Positions 31,135-39,197 of a stretch of 52,238 bases of DNA are shown one piece after another. The stretch is from contig NZ_JAAFKF010000014.1 of NCBI RefSeq assembly GCF_013299175.1, forward strand, positions 1-52,238, read 5' to 3'. Both the position numbers and the translations under genes were made by a program. This DNA comes from Sphaerotilus sp. (GTDB lineage: Bacteria; Pseudomonadota; Gammaproteobacteria; Burkholderiales; Burkholderiaceae_C). Within the stretch, counting starts at the first letter, position 1; each line of letters begins with the position of its first letter. The notes under the pieces were generated by a model. It searched no databases. It worked only from the letters and a program-made list of their open reading frames with translations, and was not told the DNA's origin.

Positions 31135-31255
31135 CAAGCAATTGGGAATGCCCCCTAGAACTTTTCCAACATCAGGCACTCCCAAGCAACGGTTGTCTCC
31201 TCCACCCTCCTCCATAGGTGGATTGAGCCCGAGGTGAAAACCTCGGGCTTTTTTT
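31135..31255 (+). ncRNA. Candidate small RNA with anti-Shine-Dalgarno loop, ending in a terminator
   Basis: About 120 nt bounded by a good promoter and a strong intrinsic terminator, ending 29 bp before ilvA. Three stems can be drawn. Stem 1: TTGGGAATGCC (31142-31152) with GGCACTCCCAA (31175-31185), one mismatch. Stem 2: TCCACC (31201-31206) with GGTGGA (31217-31222), displaying CTCCTCCATA in the loop; CTCCTCC complements ribosome binding sites. Stem 3: the terminator. This layout is that of a trans-acting small RNA with a C-rich seed loop. The alternative, an ilvA attenuator, is less likely: the only short frame (31148-31237, 29 codons) has a single Ile codon, no run of branched-chain codons and no ribosome site. 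Confidence 0.55.
31226..31255 (+). terminator. Intrinsic terminator upstream of ilvA
   Basis: AGCCCGAGGT and ACCTCGGGCT are perfectly paired around GAAA, followed by seven Ts. It ends the candidate small RNA, not a protein gene. Confidence 0.92.
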
Positions 31256-31284
31256 CGTCACCCCGTGCCGTCACGTCGAGTTCC

Positions 31285-32820
31285 ATGATGCCCTCCGAGC
31301 GCCAGACCCTGCTGACCAGCTACCTCCAACGCATCCTCACGGCCAAGGTCTACGACGTGGCACGCGAGACCGAGCTGGACCCCGCCCGCAGCCTCTCTGC
31401 CCGGCTGGGCAACCAGATCCTGCTGAAGCGTGAAGACAACCAGCCCGTGTTCAGCTTCAAGTTGCGCGGCGCCTACAACAAGATGGCGCACCTGACCGCG
31501 GAGCAGCTCGCCCGCGGCGTCATCTGTGCCTCCGCCGGCAACCACGCGCAAGGGGTGGCGCTGAGCAGCAAGCGCCTGGGCTGTCGCGCGGTGATCGTGA
31601 TGCCGGAGACGACACCACAGGTGAAGGTGGATGCCGTGCGGGCACTCGGCGGCGAGGTGGTTCTGGTCGGCGAGAGCTACAACGACGCCTATGACCACGC
31701 CATGAAGCTCGGTGCAGCCGAGGGCCTGACCTTCGTCCACCCCTTCGACGATCCGCACGTCATCGCCGGCCAGGGCACCATCGGCATGGAGATCCTGCGC
31801 CAGCACCAGGGGCCGATCGACGCGGTGTTCGTCGCCATCGGCGGTGGTGGGCTGATTTCGGGTGTGGCCGCCTACCTCAAGGCGGTACGGCCAGAGATCA
31901 AGGTCATCGGCGTGCAGACGGTGGACTCCGACGCGATGCTGCAATCCGTGCGTGCCGGCCACCGGGTGCGGCTGAACGATGTCGGCTTGTTCGCGGATGG
32001 CACGGCGGTGAAGTTCGTCGGCGAGGAGACCTTCCGCGTCGCCCGCGCGCTGGTGGACGAGTTCATCGTGGTGGACACCGACGCCGTCTGCGCGGCGATG
32101 AAGGACGTGTTCCAGGACACCCGCTCGATCCTGGAGCCGTCCGGCGCGTTGTCCGTGGCGGCCGTCAAGCAGTACGTGGCCCGCGAAGGCTGCACCGGCA
32201 AGACGTTTGTCGCGATCACCTGCGGCGCCAACATGAACTTCGACCGCCTGCGCTTCGTCGCGGAGCGGGCCGACGTGGGCGAGGAGCGCGAGGCGCTGTT
32301 CGCGGTGACGATTCCCGAGGAGCGCGGCTCGTTCAAGCGGTTCTGCGCGCTGATCGGCCCGCGCAGCGTCACCGAGTTCAACTACCGCATCAGCGGCGAG
32401 CGCCAGGCGCACATCTTCGTCGGCCTGAGCACCGCCGGCCGCGGCGAGTCGGCGCTGATCGGCGCGCTGTTCGCCGCCCAGGGCTTTGCCGCCATCGACC
32501 TCTCGCACGACGAGCTGGCCAAGGCCCACCTGCGGCACCTCGTCGGCGGGCGCTCGGAGCTGGCGGTGAACGAGCGGCTGTTCCGCTTCGAGTTCCCCGA
32601 GCGGCCGGGCGCGCTGACGCGGTTCCTGTCGAGCATGCACCCCGACTGGAACATCAGCCTGTTCCACTACCGCAACCAGGGCGCCGACTACGGCCGCATC
32701 CTCGTCGGCATCCAGGTGCCCGAGGCGGACGAAGCCACGTTCGAGCAGTTCCTCGACACGCTGGCCTATCCTTGCGTCGAAGAGACGGACAACCCGGTGT
32801 ACCGGCTGTTTCTGCGCTGA
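31285..32820 (+). CDS. ilvA: Threonine ammonia-lyase, biosynthetic (threonine deaminase)
   Basis: A 511-residue PLP enzyme that makes 2-oxobutanoate from threonine, the first step to isoleucine. The PLP lysine is in FSFKLRGAYNKM, the substrate loop is CASAGNHAQGVA, and the phosphate loop is AIGGGGLISG. The C-terminal third holds two ACT-like regulatory domains (from ALFAVTIPEERGSFKRFCAL and from RLFRFEFPERPGALTRFLSS), so isoleucine inhibition and valine activation are expected, unlike the short catabolic TdcB. The ATG at 31285 is followed by a second ATG at 31288; longer in-frame starts would lie inside the upstream terminator. Confidence 0.96.
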   Translation: MMPSERQTLLTSYLQRILTAKVYDVARETELDPARSLSARLGNQILLKREDNQPVFSFKLRGAYNKMAHLTAEQLARGVICASAGNHAQGVALSSKRLGCRAVIVMPETTPQVKVDAVRALGGEVVLVGESYNDAYDHAMKLGAAEGLTFVHPFDDPHVIAGQGTIGMEILRQHQGPIDAVFVAIGGGGLISGVAAYLKAVRPEIKVIGVQTVDSDAMLQSVRAGHRVRLNDVGLFADGTAVKFVGEETFRVARALVDEFIVVDTDAVCAAMKDVFQDTRSILEPSGALSVAAVKQYVAREGCTGKTFVAITCGANMNFDRLRFVAERADVGEEREALFAVTIPEERGSFKRFCALIGPRSVTEFNYRISGERQAHIFVGLSTAGRGESALIGALFAAQGFAAIDLSHDELAKAHLRHLVGGRSELAVNERLFRFEFPERPGALTRFLSSMHPDWNISLFHYRNQGADYGRILVGIQVPEADEATFEQFLDTLAYPCVEETDNPVYRLFLR

Positions 32821-32847
32821 GCGGAACCCCTCCCCCCAAGCACGGCG

Positions 32848-32876
32848 CTGACCACGTGCAAGGGCACGCGCACAAT
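32848..32876 (+). promoter_or_regulatory. Candidate promoter of the CobT-like gene (possibly leaderless)
   Basis: CTGACC (32848-32853) and CACAAT (32871-32876) are 17 bp apart, and the ATG begins 8 bases after the -10, about where transcription should start. Confidence 0.4.
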
Positions 32877-32884
32877 CCCGGCCC

Positions 32885-33976
32885 ATGCCCACCGACGCCA
32901 CGCCCCTGATCGCCTCGACTGACCACCCTGCGCTGCAAGAGGCGCTGCAGTTCAAGCTGCGGCGCCGGGTCAGCACGGCGGGGCACCTGGGCGAATTGCT
33001 GCCGCTGGCCCTGCGCATCGGCCTGCTGCAGAACGCACTGCGGCCCCGACTGCGCCAGCCGCAACTGCTGCTGTTCGTCGGCGACCATGGCATCGCCGTC
33101 GATCTCAACCCGCCACAGCACCTCAGCACCACCACGCAGGTCCACGACGTGCTGGAGAACCGCGTCCCGCTGCCCCTGTTCGCGCACCAGCAGGGCCTGA
33201 GCGTGAGCGTCGTGGACTGCGGTCTGGCCACACCGCTGCCCATCGGCCCCGGTGTGCTGTCGCGCAAGATCGCCCACGGCACACGCAACTGCCGGCTCAC
33301 CGCCGCGATGTCGCTCGACCAAGTGAACGCGGCCATCCGTGCCGGCATGGAGATCGCGCAGGCCCTGCCGGGCAACGTGCTGGGCTGCGCGGGGCTGGGG
33401 GTGGGGGCGTGGGAATCGGCGGCGCTGGTGATCGCACGGGTCACGGGGCGACCGCTGCACGATCTGGTGTTCTCCGGCCCGAAAATGGACCGCGATGCCC
33501 TGGAGCACACCCTGGCCGTGCTCCAGACTGCCCTGAACCGGCACGGCCCGATCGACGACCCGGTGCAGGCGCTCGCCACCTTTGGCGGCTTCGAGATGGC
33601 GATGATGGTGGGGGCCATGCTCAAGGCCGCCGAGCAGCGCCACCTGATCCTCGTGGACGGCCTGCCCGCCTGCGCGGCGCTGCTCATCGCCACCCACATC
33701 GCCGGACCCATCCTCGACTACTGCCTGTTCTGCCGCAGCACCGACCACCATGGACTCGACACCGCCCTGGCCGGCTTCCAGAGCACCGCGCTGCTGGCAC
33801 TCGGTCTGGAAAGTCTGGATGGCACCGGTATCACCCTGAGCTGGCCGCTGGTGCGCGCGGCGGCTGCACTGCTCACGGACGTGGTCGATCCGGTGGAGCC
33901 GCTGCCCCCGACCGGTGAGCCAGCGCAGACCACGCCCTCCGACGACCTCGACCGCGAATACCTGCCACGGATGTGA
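32885..33976 (+). CDS. Divergent CobT-like phosphoribosyltransferase
   Basis: A 363-residue protein with the fold of nicotinate-nucleotide:dimethylbenzimidazole phosphoribosyltransferase, which activates the lower base of cobalamin. Family segments present: LLLFVGDHGIAVD, KIAHGTRN, FGGFEMAMMVGAMLKAAEQR and VDGLPACAALLIA. Two key places differ. The usual GEMGIGNTT loop reads AGLGVGAWE (from A169), losing the acidic residue and the NTT. The usual LGEGTGA with the catalytic Glu reads LDGTGIT with Asp at 312. It may be a paralogue with another substrate or a poor enzyme. No other cobalamin genes are near. It follows ilvA by 64 bp. Confidence 0.8.
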   Translation: MPTDATPLIASTDHPALQEALQFKLRRRVSTAGHLGELLPLALRIGLLQNALRPRLRQPQLLLFVGDHGIAVDLNPPQHLSTTTQVHDVLENRVPLPLFAHQQGLSVSVVDCGLATPLPIGPGVLSRKIAHGTRNCRLTAAMSLDQVNAAIRAGMEIAQALPGNVLGCAGLGVGAWESAALVIARVTGRPLHDLVFSGPKMDRDALEHTLAVLQTALNRHGPIDDPVQALATFGGFEMAMMVGAMLKAAEQRHLILVDGLPACAALLIATHIAGPILDYCLFCRSTDHHGLDTALAGFQSTALLALGLESLDGTGITLSWPLVRAAAALLTDVVDPVEPLPPTGEPAQTTPSDDLDREYLPRM

Positions 33977-34008
33977 TTACCCCTAGGGGGATTCAAGAAC
34001 CCCTGCAG

Positions 34009-34140
34009 TTGACATCCTCCCCGCCCTAAAGGACGGGGATTCCTCCTGCGAGACGCGCATGTCCGCGCGCGGCGATGTTCCTGGCGGCGTTCACGTCGCG
34101 GTGGTGTTCCGCTCCGCAATCGCAGCATGTCCATCGCCTC
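34009..34140 (-). ncRNA. Predicted omega (right-end) RNA of TnpB
   Basis: TnpB guide RNAs of this family arise from the 3' end of tnpB plus the right end and run into flanking DNA that serves as guide. The scaffold would end at 34009; on the minus strand the guide would begin CTGCAGGGGTTCTTGAATCC (34008-33989). Extent of the 5' part is a guess. Confidence 0.35.
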
Positions 34141-35096
34141 ATTCGCAGACCTGTCCTGCCTTTCGGACTGCTGGCGGGAATGCCCCCGCAGCGCGAACAG
34201 GTCTGGGTTGTGTAGGCTTCGTTCACCTCTTCAAAGACGATGCCGGCCCCATGGCTCTTGTATTCCAGCATCGTCTTCAGCATTGCCCATCCGGCGTCCA
34301 GCGTGGACTTCGCCATCTTGGTCTTCACCATCGCTTTCGCCTGCACGTTCCCGACGAAGATCGCCGCGTTGCGCTCGACCAGCCCGGTGCTGAACTTGTG
34401 CATCGCGTCCTTGCGCGTGTTGGCGATCTTCGCGTGGATCGCGCGCACCCGGTCCTTCTTGCGCGCCCGCTGGGCGATCCCTAGCGCGCCCTCGTGCTTG
34501 CGGTACAGGCCGGACGCCAGTTCTTCACCGTCCGAGCACGTCGCCGCGGTCTTCAGGCCGAGGTCGATCCCGACCGACCCGGTACCCGCCGACTTCGGCA
34601 CGTCCACCTTGACGCACACGTTCAGGTACCACCGGCCGCGCGCATCCTGCGAGAACGATCCTGCGCGCAGATCGAACCGGCTCAGCCCGTAGCTGTCCCA
34701 CAGGCCGAACTTGTGCCCGACAACAGCGATCTGCCCAGCCTTGTACTTCGCGCCGCCCGCCTTGAACGGCACCCAGCCCAGCGAATGCTTCGCCGCCTTC
34801 GCGTTCGACACGCGCCAGTTGAGCCTGGCCTTCTTGAACTGCTTGCGCCGGGCGGCGTATTCCTCGCACACCAGTTGCACCGTGGCGCTACCGATCCGCA
34901 CGCCCTCGCACTTCGAGTACCCGGCCGTGAGCTTCTGCAGGTCGAACCCGCTCAGCCACTTTCCGCGCTCGCGGATCGCCCGCGAACTGGTCTCGTTACA
35001 GTAGTTCCACACCTGATTGACCTCGCGCGCCATCAAGGACAGCACGCCCGCGTGCTTGTCCTTGATGCGCAGCTTGAGGGTCTTCACGGCTTCCAT
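34026..35096 (-). CDS. tnpB: TnpB-family RNA-guided nuclease homologue with altered RuvC-II site
   Basis: A 356-residue OrfB/TnpB protein. The RuvC-I aspartate is D178 in SVGIDLGLK, and RuvC-III is D334 in HHRDVNAARNI. A zinc-finger has C300/C303 (CSRC) and C324-C327 (CCDC). At the place of the usual IEDL glutamate (RuvC-II) the sequence is IFVGNVQ, with Gly249. Nearby acidic residues E289, E290 and E293 (VFEEVNEAYTTQTCS) could substitute. Many proteobacterial homologues that I recall share GNV here, so this may be a subfamily with a rearranged active site rather than a dead copy. Full length, no frameshift. It lies between the CobT-like and HI0933 genes. Annotated transposase function is improbable; nuclease or regulator is likelier. 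Confidence 0.85.
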   Translation of the reverse strand: MEAVKTLKLRIKDKHAGVLSLMAREVNQVWNYCNETSSRAIRERGKWLSGFDLQKLTAGYSKCEGVRIGSATVQLVCEEYAARRKQFKKARLNWRVSNAKAAKHSLGWVPFKAGGAKYKAGQIAVVGHKFGLWDSYGLSRFDLRAGSFSQDARGRWYLNVCVKVDVPKSAGTGSVGIDLGLKTAATCSDGEELASGLYRKHEGALGIAQRARKKDRVRAIHAKIANTRKDAMHKFSTGLVERNAAIFVGNVQAKAMVKTKMAKSTLDAGWAMLKTMLEYKSHGAGIVFEEVNEAYTTQTCSRCGGIPASSPKGRTGLRMRRWTCCDCGAEHHRDVNAARNIAARGHARLAGGIPVL

Positions 35097-35192
35097 CCGA
35101 CAACTGTATTTCCATACATGTCGCTTGACAAGCCGTTCCGGCTTGAACGCTCGACCCCGGGCTGAACCTCGGGGCTTGTCGCTTCGTCCGGG

Positions 35193-36479
35193 TCAATGCG
35201 GCGCAGACCACCAGTCCAGCGCGCCCTGCCCGGCCACGCGCCCACTGGCGAAGCAGGCGGTGAGCAGATAGCCACCGGTCGGCGCCTCCCAGTCGAGCAT
35301 CTCACCGGCGCAGAACACGCCGGGCAGCGCCGCGAGCATCAGTCCCGCGTCCATCGCCTCCAGCCGCACGCCGCCTGCGCTGCTGATCGACTCGTCGATC
35401 GGGCGCGGGGCGGTCAGGCGCAGCGGCAGGGCCTTGATGCGACCCGCCAGCGCCGCCGGGTCACTGCACAGCACAGTCCACTGCGCGGCGTCCAGACCTT
35501 CGCGCAGCAGCGCCGCCTTCACGCCGGTCAGCCCCGCCTGTTCCTTCAGGTGGTTGGGCATCGAGCGGGCACCGCGGCCCTTGGCCAGCGCAGTGGTCAG
35601 CGTCGGCAGCTCCTTGGCGGGCAGCAGGTCGAGGTGAATGTCAGCATGGCCGTTCGCGGCGATCTCGTCGCGCAGCAGCGCCGAGGCGGCGTAGACGAGG
35701 TTGCCCTCGATGCCTTTCGCGCTGACCACCGCCTCGCCGAGCCGGCTGAAGTGGCGACCGAGGCGGTCGGTGAAGGTCAGGCGCACGCCCTTGAGCGGCG
35801 CGCCGGCCTGCTTGCCCTTGAGGTGCTCGCTCCAGGCGATGTCGAAGCCACAGTTGGACGGCACGAGCGGGCGCACGTCCACGCCCTGCCCCGCCAGCCA
35901 CGGCTGCCACGCGCCGTCCGAGCCGAGCCGCGCCCAGCTCGCGCCGCCGAGCGCCAGCACCACCGCGTCGGCGTGGACGGTTTTCACACCAACGGGCGTG
36001 TCGAACTGCAGCGTCCAGCGACCAGCGTCGGTGGCCTCGGCGGGCGCAGCGGTCAGCGCGCCGTTCCAGCGGTGGCGCATGTGCAGCGTCAGGCCCGCCA
36101 CGCGCAGCCGGTGCAGCCACGCCCGCAGCAGCGGCGCGGCCTTCATCTCGGCCGGGAACACCTTGCCGGAGCTGCCGACGAAGGTGCTGATGCCCAGCTC
36201 GCCGGCCCAGGCGCGCAGGCCGTCGGCGTCGAGGCGGTCGAGCCAGGCGGACACCTCGGGCTGGCGTTCGGCGTAGCGGGCGCGGAAGGTGGCGGTCGGC
36301 TCGGCGTGGGTGAGGTTCAGGCCGCCCTTGCCGGCGAGCAGGAACTTGCGGCCGACGGAGGGCATGGCGTCGAACAGGGTGACGCGGGCGCCACCGGCGA
36401 GGAGGGTTTCGGCGGCCATGAGGCCGGCGGGGCCGCCGCCGATGACGGCGACGTGGAGAGGAGCGGAGAGAGAAGGCAT
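35193..36479 (-). CDS. HI0933/BaiN-family flavoprotein (NAD(P)/FAD-dependent oxidoreductase)
   Basis: A 428-residue FAD protein. The N-terminal dinucleotide motif is VAVIGGGPAGLMAAETLLAG, followed by GRKFLLAGKGGLNLTHAE, the fingerprint of the family, VGSSGKVFPAEMKAAPLLRA, ALGGASWARLGSDG, and near the C-terminus GVFCAGEMLDWEAPTGGYLL. The physiological substrate is not established for this branch. Its stop codon is at the very edge of the TnpB element, which therefore inserted just behind it. It follows urtE by 27 bp on the same strand, perhaps by read-through. Confidence 0.9.
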   Translation of the reverse strand: MPSLSAPLHVAVIGGGPAGLMAAETLLAGGARVTLFDAMPSVGRKFLLAGKGGLNLTHAEPTATFRARYAERQPEVSAWLDRLDADGLRAWAGELGISTFVGSSGKVFPAEMKAAPLLRAWLHRLRVAGLTLHMRHRWNGALTAAPAEATDAGRWTLQFDTPVGVKTVHADAVVLALGGASWARLGSDGAWQPWLAGQGVDVRPLVPSNCGFDIAWSEHLKGKQAGAPLKGVRLTFTDRLGRHFSRLGEAVVSAKGIEGNLVYAASALLRDEIAANGHADIHLDLLPAKELPTLTTALAKGRGARSMPNHLKEQAGLTGVKAALLREGLDAAQWTVLCSDPAALAGRIKALPLRLTAPRPIDESISSAGGVRLEAMDAGLMLAALPGVFCAGEMLDWEAPTGGYLLTACFASGRVAGQGALDWWSAPH

Positions 36480-36506
36480 CCGGGAGAGTCTAGCCGCCTC
36501 ACCTCC

Positions 36507-37199
36507 TCAGATCGACATCAAGCGCCGAACCCCATCGGCCTCCATGTCCTTCCCACGCCCGTGCTGAAGGATCTCCCCCCGCTCCATCACGAGGTACTGG
36601 TCGGCCAGCTCGGCGGCGAAGTCATAGAACTGCTCCACCAGCACGATCGCCATGGTCCCCCGGTCGGCGAGCATGCGGATCACGCGGCCGATGTCCTTGA
36701 TGATGCTGGGCTGGATGCCTTCGGTCGGCTCGTCCAGGATCAGCAGCTTCGGCCCCGCCGCCAGCGCGCGGGCGATCGCCAACTGCTGCTGCTGCCCGCC
36801 CGACAGGTCGCCCCCGCGGCGGTGGATCATCTGCTTGAGCACCGGGAACAGCTCGAACAGCTCGGCGGGAATCGGCTCGCTGGCCTTCTTGTACGCCAGC
36901 CCCATCAGCAGGTTGTCCTCGACCGTGAGCCGGCCGAAGATCTCGCGGCCCTGCGGCACGTAACCGAGGCCCTTGCGCACGCGGTCGTAGGGCGTGTCGT
37001 TCGAGATGTCCGCACCGTCGAGCGTGACCGAGCCGGTCTTGATCGGCACCACGCCCATCAGGCTCTTCAGCAGCGTGGTCTTGCCCACCCCATTGCGCCC
37101 GAGGATGACTGTCACCTCGCCGAGCTTGGCCTCGAAATCCAGCCCGCGCAGGATGTGCGAGCCGCCGTAATACTGGTTCAGACCTTGGACCTTGAGCAT
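36507..37199 (-). CDS. urtE: Urea ABC transporter ATP-binding protein UrtE
   Basis: A 230-residue ABC ATPase of the branched-chain amino acid/urea class. Walker A is GRNGVGKTTLLKSL, the signature LSGGQQQQLAIARAL, and Walker B LLILDEPTEGIQPS. The start MLKVQGLNQYYGGSHILRG is typical of UrtE. With UrtD it powers urea uptake through UrtB/UrtC. Last gene of urtABCDE; 28 bp after urtD. Confidence 0.95.
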   Translation of the reverse strand: MLKVQGLNQYYGGSHILRGLDFEAKLGEVTVILGRNGVGKTTLLKSLMGVVPIKTGSVTLDGADISNDTPYDRVRKGLGYVPQGREIFGRLTVEDNLLMGLAYKKASEPIPAELFELFPVLKQMIHRRGGDLSGGQQQQLAIARALAAGPKLLILDEPTEGIQPSIIKDIGRVIRMLADRGTMAIVLVEQFYDFAAELADQYLVMERGEILQHGRGKDMEADGVRRLMSI

Positions 37200-37227
37200 G
37201 TCGCGGGTTCCTGTTCAACGTCCACGT

Positions 37228-38115
37228 TCAGCGGCCAAGGTACACCTCGACAACCTTTTCATTGGCCTGCACCTCGGAGAGTTTCCCCTCCGCCAGCACG
37301 CTGCCTTCGTGCAGCACGGTGACCGTCTTGCGCCCCTCGGTGAGCTGATCGACGAACTTCATGTCGTGCTCGACCACCACCAGCGAGTGCTGCCCTTCCA
37401 GCGACAGGAACAGCTCGGCGGTGCGCTCGGTTTCCTCGTCGGTCATGCCAGCCACCGGCTCGTCGAGCAGCAGCAGCTTCGGGTCTTGCATCAGCAGCAT
37501 GCCGATCTCCAGCCACTGCTTCTGCCCGTGCGAGAGCAGCCCAGCCGTGCGCTGCGCATCATCTTTGAGGTGGATGAGCGCCAGGATCTCGCCGATGCGG
37601 TCGAGTTGCGTGCCGCTCAGGCGGTGGAAGAGGCTCGCGCGGGCGCGGCGGTCGGCCTTCAGCGCCAGCTCCAGGTTCTCGAACACGCTGAGCTGCTCGT
37701 AGACGGTGGGCTTCTGGAACTTGCGGCCGATGCCGATCTGGGCGATGTCGTTCTCGCGCAGGCGCAGCAGGTCGATGGTCGAGCCGAACGACGCCTTGCC
37801 CGCGTCGGGCCGGGTCTTGCCGGTGATCACGTCCATCATGGTCGTCTTGCCGGCGCCGTTCGGGCCGATGATGCAGCGCAGCTCGCCGACGTTGATCGTG
37901 AGGCTGAGCGAGTTCAGCGCCTTGAAGCCGTCGAAGCTCACCGTGATGTCGTCGAGGTAGAGCGCGACGCCGTGGGTGAAATCCGGCTCGCCCCCTTTGA
38001 GCAATCGCCCGAACGCCGCAGCCCGGTCCCCCGACTCGCCCTGGCCTTGTGCCGCCAGACGTGCCTCGTGGCGTGCCCGCAGCTCGGACATCGATTCCAT
38101 CAGGTCGGGCGTCAT
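37228..38115 (-). CDS. urtD: Urea ABC transporter ATP-binding protein UrtD
   Basis: A 295-residue ABC ATPase. An N-terminal extension of about 45 residues (MTPDLMESMSELRARHEARL and on) precedes the core, as often in UrtD of betaproteobacteria. Walker A is GPNGAGKTTMMDVI, the signature LSHGQKQWLEIGMLL with the SHGQ variant usual in the subfamily, and Walker B LLLLDEPVAGMTDEETERTA. The start overlaps the urtC stop by four bases (ATGA). The next gene, urtE, follows after 28 bp. Confidence 0.95.
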   Translation of the reverse strand: MTPDLMESMSELRARHEARLAAQGQGESGDRAAAFGRLLKGGEPDFTHGVALYLDDITVSFDGFKALNSLSLTINVGELRCIIGPNGAGKTTMMDVITGKTRPDAGKASFGSTIDLLRLRENDIAQIGIGRKFQKPTVYEQLSVFENLELALKADRRARASLFHRLSGTQLDRIGEILALIHLKDDAQRTAGLLSHGQKQWLEIGMLLMQDPKLLLLDEPVAGMTDEETERTAELFLSLEGQHSLVVVEHDMKFVDQLTEGRKTVTVLHEGSVLAEGKLSEVQANEKVVEVYLGR

Positions 38116-39197
38116 GCGCGCTTCTCCTTCTTGGCCGCGGCGGAAGAAAACTTGTCGAACAGCCCGACGATGCCGCGCGGCAGGAACAGCGTCACCGCGA
38201 TGAACAGCGCGCCGAGGAAGTACAGCCAGAACTCGGGGAACACCTGCGTGAACCAGCTCTTGGCGCCGTTGACGAAGAAAGCCCCCAGGATCGGGCCGAT
38301 CAGCGTCGCCCGGCCGCCCACCGCCGTCCAGATCGCGATCTCGATCGACGCCGCCGCGCTCATCTCGCCCGGGTTGATGATGCCCACCTGCGGCACATAC
38401 AGCGCGCCCGCCACGCCGCACATCACCGCACTGAAGGTCCAGATGCTGAGCTTGTAGGCCAGCGGGTCGTAGCCGGTGAACATCACGCGGGTCTCGGCGT
38501 CGCGGATGGCCTGCAGCACGCGGCCGTACTTGCTGCCGACAATCCAGCGCGCCAGCAGGTAGAAGCCGATCAGCGTCAGGCCCGTCAGCACGAACAGCGT
38601 CATGCGGGTCGAGGGCTGGGCGATGGGGATGTTCAGGATGCGCTTGAAGTCGGTGAAGCCGTTGTTGCCGCCGAAACCGGTCTCGTTGCGGAAGAACAGC
38701 AGCATCGCGGCGAAGGTCATCGCCTGCGTGATGATCGAGAAGTACACGCCCTTGATCCGCGAACGGAACGCAAAGTAGCCGAACACCAGCGCCAGCAGCC
38801 CCGGCACCAGCACGACCAGCGCCATCTGGAACAGGAAGCTGTCCGAGAAGGTCCAGGCCCAGGGCAGCGACTTCCAGTCGAGGAAGACCATGAAGTCCGG
38901 CAGGTCGCTCTTGTAGTTGCCGTCGCGGCCGATCTGGCGCATCAGGTACATGCCCATGCCGTAGCCGCCGAGCGCGAAGAACAGGCCGTGGCCGAGCGAC
39001 AGGATGCCGGTGTAGCCCCAGATCAGGTCCATCGCCAGCGCGCAGATGGCGTAGCACATGATCTTGCCGATCAGCGCGACGGCGTAGTCGCTGAGGTGGA
39101 ACAGGCTGCCCTCGGGGACCAGCAGGTTCAGGATCGGCACCAGCACGACCACAGTGACGGCCGCCGCCAGCACGCCGGTTTTATGGAAAAAACTCAT
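38112..39197 (-). CDS. urtC: Urea ABC transporter permease UrtC
   Basis: A 361-residue LivM-type permease with about ten hydrophobic segments. Family segments: WGYTGILSLGHGLFFALGGY near the N-terminus, SRIKGVYFSIITQAMTFAAM, and VGGRATLIGPILGAFFVNGA towards the C-terminus. The ATG at 39197 was chosen because it overlaps the urtB stop (ATGA); an upstream in-frame ATG lies inside urtB. A lysine-rich tail ends the protein. Confidence 0.95.
   Translation of the reverse strand: MSFFHKTGVLAAAVTVVVLVPILNLLVPEGSLFHLSDYAVALIGKIMCYAICALAMDLIWGYTGILSLGHGLFFALGGYGMGMYLMRQIGRDGNYKSDLPDFMVFLDWKSLPWAWTFSDSFLFQMALVVLVPGLLALVFGYFAFRSRIKGVYFSIITQAMTFAAMLLFFRNETGFGGNNGFTDFKRILNIPIAQPSTRMTLFVLTGLTLIGFYLLARWIVGSKYGRVLQAIRDAETRVMFTGYDPLAYKLSIWTFSAVMCGVAGALYVPQVGIINPGEMSAAASIEIAIWTAVGGRATLIGPILGAFFVNGAKSWFTQVFPEFWLYFLGALFIAVTLFLPRGIVGLFDKFSSAAAKKEKRA

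Larger units (their letters stand above)
34009..35190 (-). mobile_element. Solitary TnpB (IS605/IS1341-like) element, no TnpA
   Basis: The right end lies just after tnpB: a hairpin CCCCGCCC/GGACGGGG (34019-34038) holding the tnpB stop in its loop, then the minus-strand sequence GGATGTCAA, with TCAA (34009-34012) as the probable cleavage tetranucleotide of IS200/IS605 right ends. On the tnpB 5' side is a perfect hairpin CAAGCC-GTTCC-GGCTTG (35129-35145) like left-end TnpA sites, and a further CCCCG/CGGGG stem (35155-35174). The left boundary is approximate. No TnpA gene is present, so movement would need help in trans. It sits between two convergent genes and interrupts neither. Confidence 0.7.

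Noticed and set aside
31148-31237. A 29-codon frame (MPPRTFPTSGTPKQRLSPPP...) upstream of ilvA as a leader peptide
   Set aside because: It has no ribosome site, just one Ile codon and no clustered branched-chain codons, and its stop falls inside the terminator stem. A small RNA explains the region better.
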